Shown: piece after piece, positions 1 to 5,034 of the stretch
Layout of the letters: each line of letters opens with the position of its first letter
Position numbering within the stretch: position 1 is the first letter of the stretch
Origin: Candidatus Bathyarchaeota archaeon UBA185
GTDB lineage: Archaea; Thermoproteota; Bathyarchaeia; 40CM-2-53-6
Reading direction: 5' to 3'
Assembly: GCA_002495485.1 (NCBI GenBank)
Contig: DAFH01000110.1
Span: 6,506 to 11,539, forward strand
DNA: 5,034 nucleotides
Translations under genes and position numbers: made by a program
The notes under the pieces: generated by a model
What the model saw: the letters and a program-made list of their open reading frames with translations, nothing else
What the model was told of the DNA's origin: nothing
Databases searched by the model: none

Positions 1-1344
1 GTCATCGACAAGGATGAGCCCGGCGGGATTTGCCTCACGAGGGGCTGCATTCCCTCCAAGATCATGCTCTATCCCGCGGAGCTCGTCAGGAAGATCGAGG
101 AGGCACGAGACCTTGGCATTGACACTCAGGTCAACAAGATCAGTTTCCAGTTCGTGATGGAGAGAATGCGGAAGCTGATCAATCACGATATCGAACAGAT
201 AAGGGAAGGCCTGACCCATTCGAGCGAGATCGACTACTACCACGCACCGGCAGAATTCACCGCACCCTACACGATGAAGGTCAGCGGGACCGAGATCAAA
301 TCGCAAATGATCTTCCTCTGCATCGGGTCCAAGACGATCATACCGCCGATCAAAGGCCTCGACAAGGTCAGCTACCACACCAGCGACACGGTCTTCCAGA
401 TGACAAAACTACCCGAGAGCATCGCGATCGTGGGCGGAGGATACATTGCCGCAGAGTTCGGCCACTTCTTCGCGTGCATGGGGTCCAAGGTCACTATAAT
501 TGGCAGAAATCCACAGTTTGTCCATGAGGAAGAGCCCGAAGTCTCCGAACTCGCAAAGAAAGTCTTGGGTCGACACATGAACATACTAACGAACCACGAA
601 GTGAAGGAGGTCAGAGAGACACCCACAGGAATGAAAGAGCTCGTAGCGCTAGACCGCGAGACCGGAAAGACTCTCACCGTAACTGCTCGTGAGATGATGA
701 TCGCCAGCGGTCGCGGTCCCACAACCGACATTCTGCATCCCGAAAAATCTGGGATAAAGACAACCCCCGAGGGATGGATCGCAGTCGACGAATATTTGGA
801 GACGTCTCAGCCCGGCATCTGGGCCCTGGGAGATGCTGACGGCAGGCATCTCTTCAAACACGTCGCAAACTACGAGTCGGTCGTTGTCTACAACAACGCC
901 ATCCTCAAGGAGAAAGTCAAGGTCGACTATCACGCAGTCCCCCACGCCGTATTCACCTATCCCGAGATCGCAGGCGTGGGAATGAAGGAGCAGGAAGCCA
1001 TCAAGAAGTTCGGACCCGACAGGATACTCATAGGATTCTACAAGTACGAGGACACGGCGAAGGGAGAAGCACTGAACGTGAAGGACTATTTCGTCAAGGT
1101 CATCGTCGAGGCAGACACGGAGAGGATTCTCGGCGCACACATCATCGGCCCCGAGGCGTCGACCCTGATCCACGAGATTATTCCGTTGATGTATACGCCT
1201 GATCAAAGCTATCGGCCTATAAGGGACATGATGCATATCCACCCGGCGTTGAACGAGGTCGTCGAACGGGCGTTCCAGTCGCTGATGCCGCCCGAACACT
1301 ACCACGAGCATACGGGACAGCCACAACAGATGGTGGAGGCCTAA
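1..1344 (+). CDS. Dihydrolipoyl dehydrogenase / mycothione reductase-like flavoprotein disulfide reductase (5' partial)
   Basis: FAD- and NAD(P)-dependent cytoplasmic oxidoreductase of the class I pyridine nucleotide-disulfide family. The frame is open from base 1, so the gene starts outside the window; about 30-35 residues (the first FAD dinucleotide fold) are missing. Numbering from base 1, the redox disulfide is C11/C16 in GGICLTRGCIPSK, the NAD(P)-binding motif is GGGYIAAEFG at 145-154, the second FAD motif ends in G277-D278, and the C-terminal dimerisation domain carries the catalytic H414-P...E419 pair (HIHPALNE). Wording such as YHTSDTV, IAAEF and FKHVAN resembles mycothione reductase as much as true dihydrolipoyl dehydrogenase. 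Where NAD-dependent enzymes usually have an acidic residue after the second strand of the NAD fold there is G168-R169, which hints at NADPH; the second arginine of glutathione reductase is H175 here. The end is a short His-rich tail (HYHEHTGQ). The fold is sure; the substrate is not. Confidence 0.92.
   Translation, partial: VIDKDEPGGICLTRGCIPSKIMLYPAELVRKIEEARDLGIDTQVNKISFQFVMERMRKLINHDIEQIREGLTHSSEIDYYHAPAEFTAPYTMKVSGTEIKSQMIFLCIGSKTIIPPIKGLDKVSYHTSDTVFQMTKLPESIAIVGGGYIAAEFGHFFACMGSKVTIIGRNPQFVHEEEPEVSELAKKVLGRHMNILTNHEVKEVRETPTGMKELVALDRETGKTLTVTAREMMIASGRGPTTDILHPEKSGIKTTPEGWIAVDEYLETSQPGIWALGDADGRHLFKHVANYESVVVYNNAILKEKVKVDYHAVPHAVFTYPEIAGVGMKEQEAIKKFGPDRILIGFYKYEDTAKGEALNVKDYFVKVIVEADTERILGAHIIGPEASTLIHEIIPLMYTPDQSYRPIRDMMHIHPALNEVVERAFQSLMPPEHYHEHTGQPQQMVEA
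1335..1339 (+). promoter_or_regulatory. Shine-Dalgarno site of the aIF1 gene
   Basis: GGAGG lies inside the last codons of the flavoprotein gene, 10 nt before the GTG at 1350. It matches the archaeal 16S tail (CCUCC) and decides the GTG start of the next gene, which has no ATG at this end. It implies translation from a shared transcript. Confidence 0.6.
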
Positions 1345-1349
1345 GAGCG

Positions 1350-1649
1350 GTGAGTGAAGAGCTAACCTTCGAGGACATTCTGAAACACATCGACCGAGAG
1401 TCAGAACACTTCGTGATCAGACTGGAGACCCACCACGGGTCCGGCCGGGAAGTAACAGTCATACAACCCCACAGACCCACCAAGGACGATGCTGCACTGA
1501 GAGATCTGGCAAAGCAGTTGAAGGAGACCCTTGGAACCGGAGGAGATGTTGAGGAGGGGCGAATCATCCTCCACGGCGATCTCCGAAACCAGGCGCTGAA
1601 CGAGCTGGTCAAGCTAGGCTTCAAAGAAGAAAACATCGAGCTAGTGTGA
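1350..1649 (+). CDS. sui1: Translation initiation factor aIF1 (SUI1 family)
   Basis: A 99-residue cytoplasmic protein of the SUI1/eIF1 family, which binds the small ribosomal subunit near the P site and helps select the start codon. The family pattern is clear: the VTVIQ strand at 35-39, the helix LRDLAKQLKETLGTGGDV (50-67), then EEGRIILHGDLR (68-79), and a closing helix ending in LGF (89-91). This matches the usual LAKxLKxxLxxGGTVxxGxIxLQGDHR...LGF. The length is about normal for archaeal members. The start is GTG, supported by GGAGG 10 nt upstream and by lying 5 nt after the flavoprotein stop. Two differences from usual members: the basic loop before VTVI (commonly RRxGK) reads HHGSGRE, and QGDHR is HGDLR. 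It could be the main aIF1 or a diverged paralogue; the family assignment is secure. Confidence 0.9.
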   Translation: MSEELTFEDILKHIDRESEHFVIRLETHHGSGREVTVIQPHRPTKDDAALRDLAKQLKETLGTGGDVEEGRIILHGDLRNQALNELVKLGFKEENIELV

Positions 1650-1771
1650 ATTACTCCCCAATACGAACCTGGCGAAACTAACCGCTCGGGCCTATCTCTT
1701 CTGTGGGAATACCGAAGCACGCAACTGTTGGGGACACGAGACTGAATTGACCGGATATCGCTCGATAGAAT
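1650..1771 (+). repeat. Intergenic gap with a weak long-range inverted repeat
   Basis: This 122-nt gap holds no gene that I can support. TCCCCAA at 1655-1661 and TTGGGGA at 1728-1734 are exact reverse complements; one G-U and one A-U pair (1662/1727, 1663/1726) could extend the helix to 9 bp around a 62-nt loop. No T tract follows, so it is not a recognisable terminator. There is no clear TATA box before the next gene. It may be chance. Confidence 0.25.
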
Positions 1772-2206
1772 GTGATGGAATCACCGAACCGCTGGTTCAC
1801 GGCGGCCGTAGGCATCTGCCTGGTCACCGTCGTAGCCGGTTTCGCCTATTTTGGCTCTCTCGAGTCTCAATCCTCTAGCCCATGTAATACCGCCAACCCC
1901 GGCTGCGGAGGTCCCGATGTTCTGAACGTCATCTCTTCTTGGATAGACTCGACCACCAGTCTTACACTGCAACTGTTTCATGGTGGACAGCACAATCTGG
2001 GCCTGTCAAGCTACTACATCAAGAACGGAGCCGGCAGTCTGTATTCGGCGCCCTACTGGATTGGTCCAACGTTTCCGGCTAATGCAAAGCTCAACGTGAC
2101 GTTCGCTATCGACGGAAACGGCTTCACCTTCCAGCCGGGAAACAGCTACCAAGTCAGCAGTCGAACCTCAGAAGGGTACACCGTAACCTTCACGATCACG
2201 ACCTAG
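1772..2206 (+). CDS. Membrane-anchored protein with extracellular beta-rich domain (pilin-like)
   Basis: A protein of 144 residues counted from GTG 1772, or 143 from the ATG at 1775; the two starts are adjacent and I cannot choose between them. No Shine-Dalgarno site is visible, so the message may be leaderless. One hydrophobic segment spans about residues 9-28 (FTAAVGICLVTVVAGFAYF) after a short charged start. Next come a Ser-rich linker with C38 and C45, which could form a disulfide outside the cell, and a region of about 90 residues rich in Thr, Ser, Gly and aromatics with alternating strand patterns (SLTLQLF, LNVTFAI, YTVTFTITT). N108-V-T is a possible glycosylation sequon. The pattern 'LSSYYIK ... 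FTFQPGNSYQV' recalls small archaeal surface or pilin-like proteins with a beta sandwich. No lipobox is present and no class III (pilin) cleavage site is convincing. It is probably anchored outside the membrane; the role is unknown. Confidence 0.75.
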   Translation: MMESPNRWFTAAVGICLVTVVAGFAYFGSLESQSSSPCNTANPGCGGPDVLNVISSWIDSTTSLTLQLFHGGQHNLGLSSYYIKNGAGSLYSAPYWIGPTFPANAKLNVTFAIDGNGFTFQPGNSYQVSSRTSEGYTVTFTITT

Positions 2207-2260
2207 CCAGAAGTCCGCTCGTCGTCTACCGGGAAGTGGCCTTAAGACAGGCCCAGGGTT

Positions 2261-2279
2261 CCAATTCGTCCATCATTGG
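2261..2279. promoter_or_regulatory. Candidate operator dyad CCAAT-N9-ATTGG
   Basis: A perfect 5-bp inverted repeat with a 9-nt centre, ending 6 nt before the TATA-like box. Its position, just upstream of the core promoter, fits an activator or repressor site. A 5-bp dyad can easily arise by chance, so this is only a candidate. Confidence 0.25.
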
Positions 2280-2280
2280 T

Positions 2281-2292
2281 AAACGCTTATTT
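2281..2292 (+). promoter_or_regulatory. Archaeal BRE/TATA box for the miniprotein-korAB unit
   Basis: AAACG followed by CTTATTT (2286-2292) reads as a purine-rich BRE plus a TATA element. Initiation 25-28 nt downstream of its centre would fall near 2314-2317, only a few bases before the ATG at 2321, giving a very short leader. A run of six T (2306-2311) lies between and could also help end transcription of the upstream gene. This is inferred from spacing and composition. Confidence 0.5.
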
Positions 2293-2320
2293 CGATGACT
2301 AGCACTTTTTTAGGCAAGGG

Positions 2321-2464
2321 ATGCATGTGCTGGACGAACAAGAGATGTACATGTGTCCGAACTGTGAGTACCCGATAGACGCCTGCGAGTGCGCCTGTCC
2401 ATACTGCAGCCAGAGCAGTGAATGCGACTGCGCTGTCGGACATGGAAGGGCGACCGGGGGCTAA
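2321..2464 (+). CDS. Cysteine-rich miniprotein (47 aa), putative metal-binding
   Basis: A small ORF of 47 codons beginning ATG at 2321 and ending TAA at 2462-2464. It has eight cysteines, at 12, 15, 22, 24, 26, 29, 35 and 37 (CPNC-x6-CECACPYC-x5-CDC), plus H2 and H41, and ends in the Gly-rich HGRATGG. Paired CPxC knuckles (CPNC, CPYC) are typical of zinc-ribbon folds; the spacing is not the CxxCxxCxxxC of 4Fe-4S ferredoxins, so zinc is more likely than an Fe-S cluster. Such a density of cysteines in a frame free of stops argues strongly for a real gene. It follows a TATA-like box at the right distance and precedes korA by 42 nt in the same frame, so the two are likely co-transcribed. I recognise no named family. 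It could be a zinc-binding accessory or regulatory protein of the Kor enzyme, or merely a neighbour. Confidence 0.8.
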   Translation: MHVLDEQEMYMCPNCEYPIDACECACPYCSQSSECDCAVGHGRATGG

Positions 2465-2506
2465 CCGACGAGCAACGTCCCGGCAAGGGTCAACGACCTA
2501 TCCTGG

Positions 2507-5034
<2,528 letters not shown>

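Noticed and set aside
649..1326. Antisense open frame of 225 codons opposite the flavoprotein gene
   Set aside because: It lies entirely opposite strongly conserved FAD/NAD and dimerisation domains; its product shows no recognisable motif and is the kind of long mirror frame that GC-rich codon use creates.
1217..1720. Antisense open frame of 167 codons spanning the flavoprotein end, aIF1 and the gap
   Set aside because: It is opposite two well-supported genes, its product is a Ser/Pro/Arg-rich composition without motifs, and it has no promoter or ribosome site.
1772..1778. GTGATGG, resembling a C box of a C/D sRNA
   Set aside because: No CTGA D box follows within the next 60 nt, and it coincides with the GTG/ATG start of a coding region.
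2237..2254. GGCC-TTAAGACA-GGCC short hairpin after the pilin-like gene
   Set aside because: Only four base pairs, with no adjoining T tract, too weak to call a terminator.
2250..2275. GGGTTCCAATTCG, resembling a tRNA T-arm
   Set aside because: No matching acceptor, D-arm or anticodon stem lies upstream and the T-stem does not pair.

Overview
The window is almost certainly archaeal. It carries an aIF1/SUI1 translation factor, a gamma-alpha fused 2-oxoacid:ferredoxin oxidoreductase subunit followed by its beta subunit, an archaeal-looking BRE/TATA box, and GGAGG-type Shine-Dalgarno sites only in front of the downstream genes of gene pairs. Motif wording in KorA and KorB ([39 protein letters not shown]) is closest to what I remember from Thaumarchaeota/Nitrososphaeria and relatives. 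That placement is from memory, not from a search. Base composition is moderately GC-rich, and every supported gene is on the + strand.

Layout: (1) 1-1344 is the 3' part of a flavoprotein disulfide reductase of the dihydrolipoyl dehydrogenase / mycothione reductase type, cut by the left edge. (2) 1350-1649, five bases later, is a small aIF1 (SUI1) protein with a GTG start and a Shine-Dalgarno site inside the end of the previous gene; the two probably share a transcript. (3) 1650-1771 is a short gap with one weak long-range inverted repeat. (4) 1772-2206 encodes a one-pass membrane-anchored protein with an outward-facing beta-rich domain. (5) 2207-2320 is a promoter region with a TATA-like box and a small dyad. 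(6) 2321-2464 is a 47-codon cysteine-rich miniprotein, easily missed. (7) 2507-4426 is korA, and (8) 4416 to the right edge is korB, overlapping korA by 11 nt.

Functionally, KorA and KorB form a TPP- and Fe-S-dependent enzyme that decarboxylates 2-oxoacids with CoA and reduces ferredoxin, a central carbon step in anaerobic and many aerobic archaea. The miniprotein sits directly ahead of korA in the same reading frame and probably shares its promoter. The flavoprotein would handle a disulfide substrate with a pyridine nucleotide; it is not obviously part of the Kor enzyme.

The points most worth a second look are the eight-cysteine miniprotein, and the korA start: residues normally conserved before the first methionine are encoded upstream of the only usable ATG, in an open stretch bounded by the miniprotein's TAA. 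I see no mobile element, CRISPR array, tRNA or rRNA, and no clear new multi-gene system.
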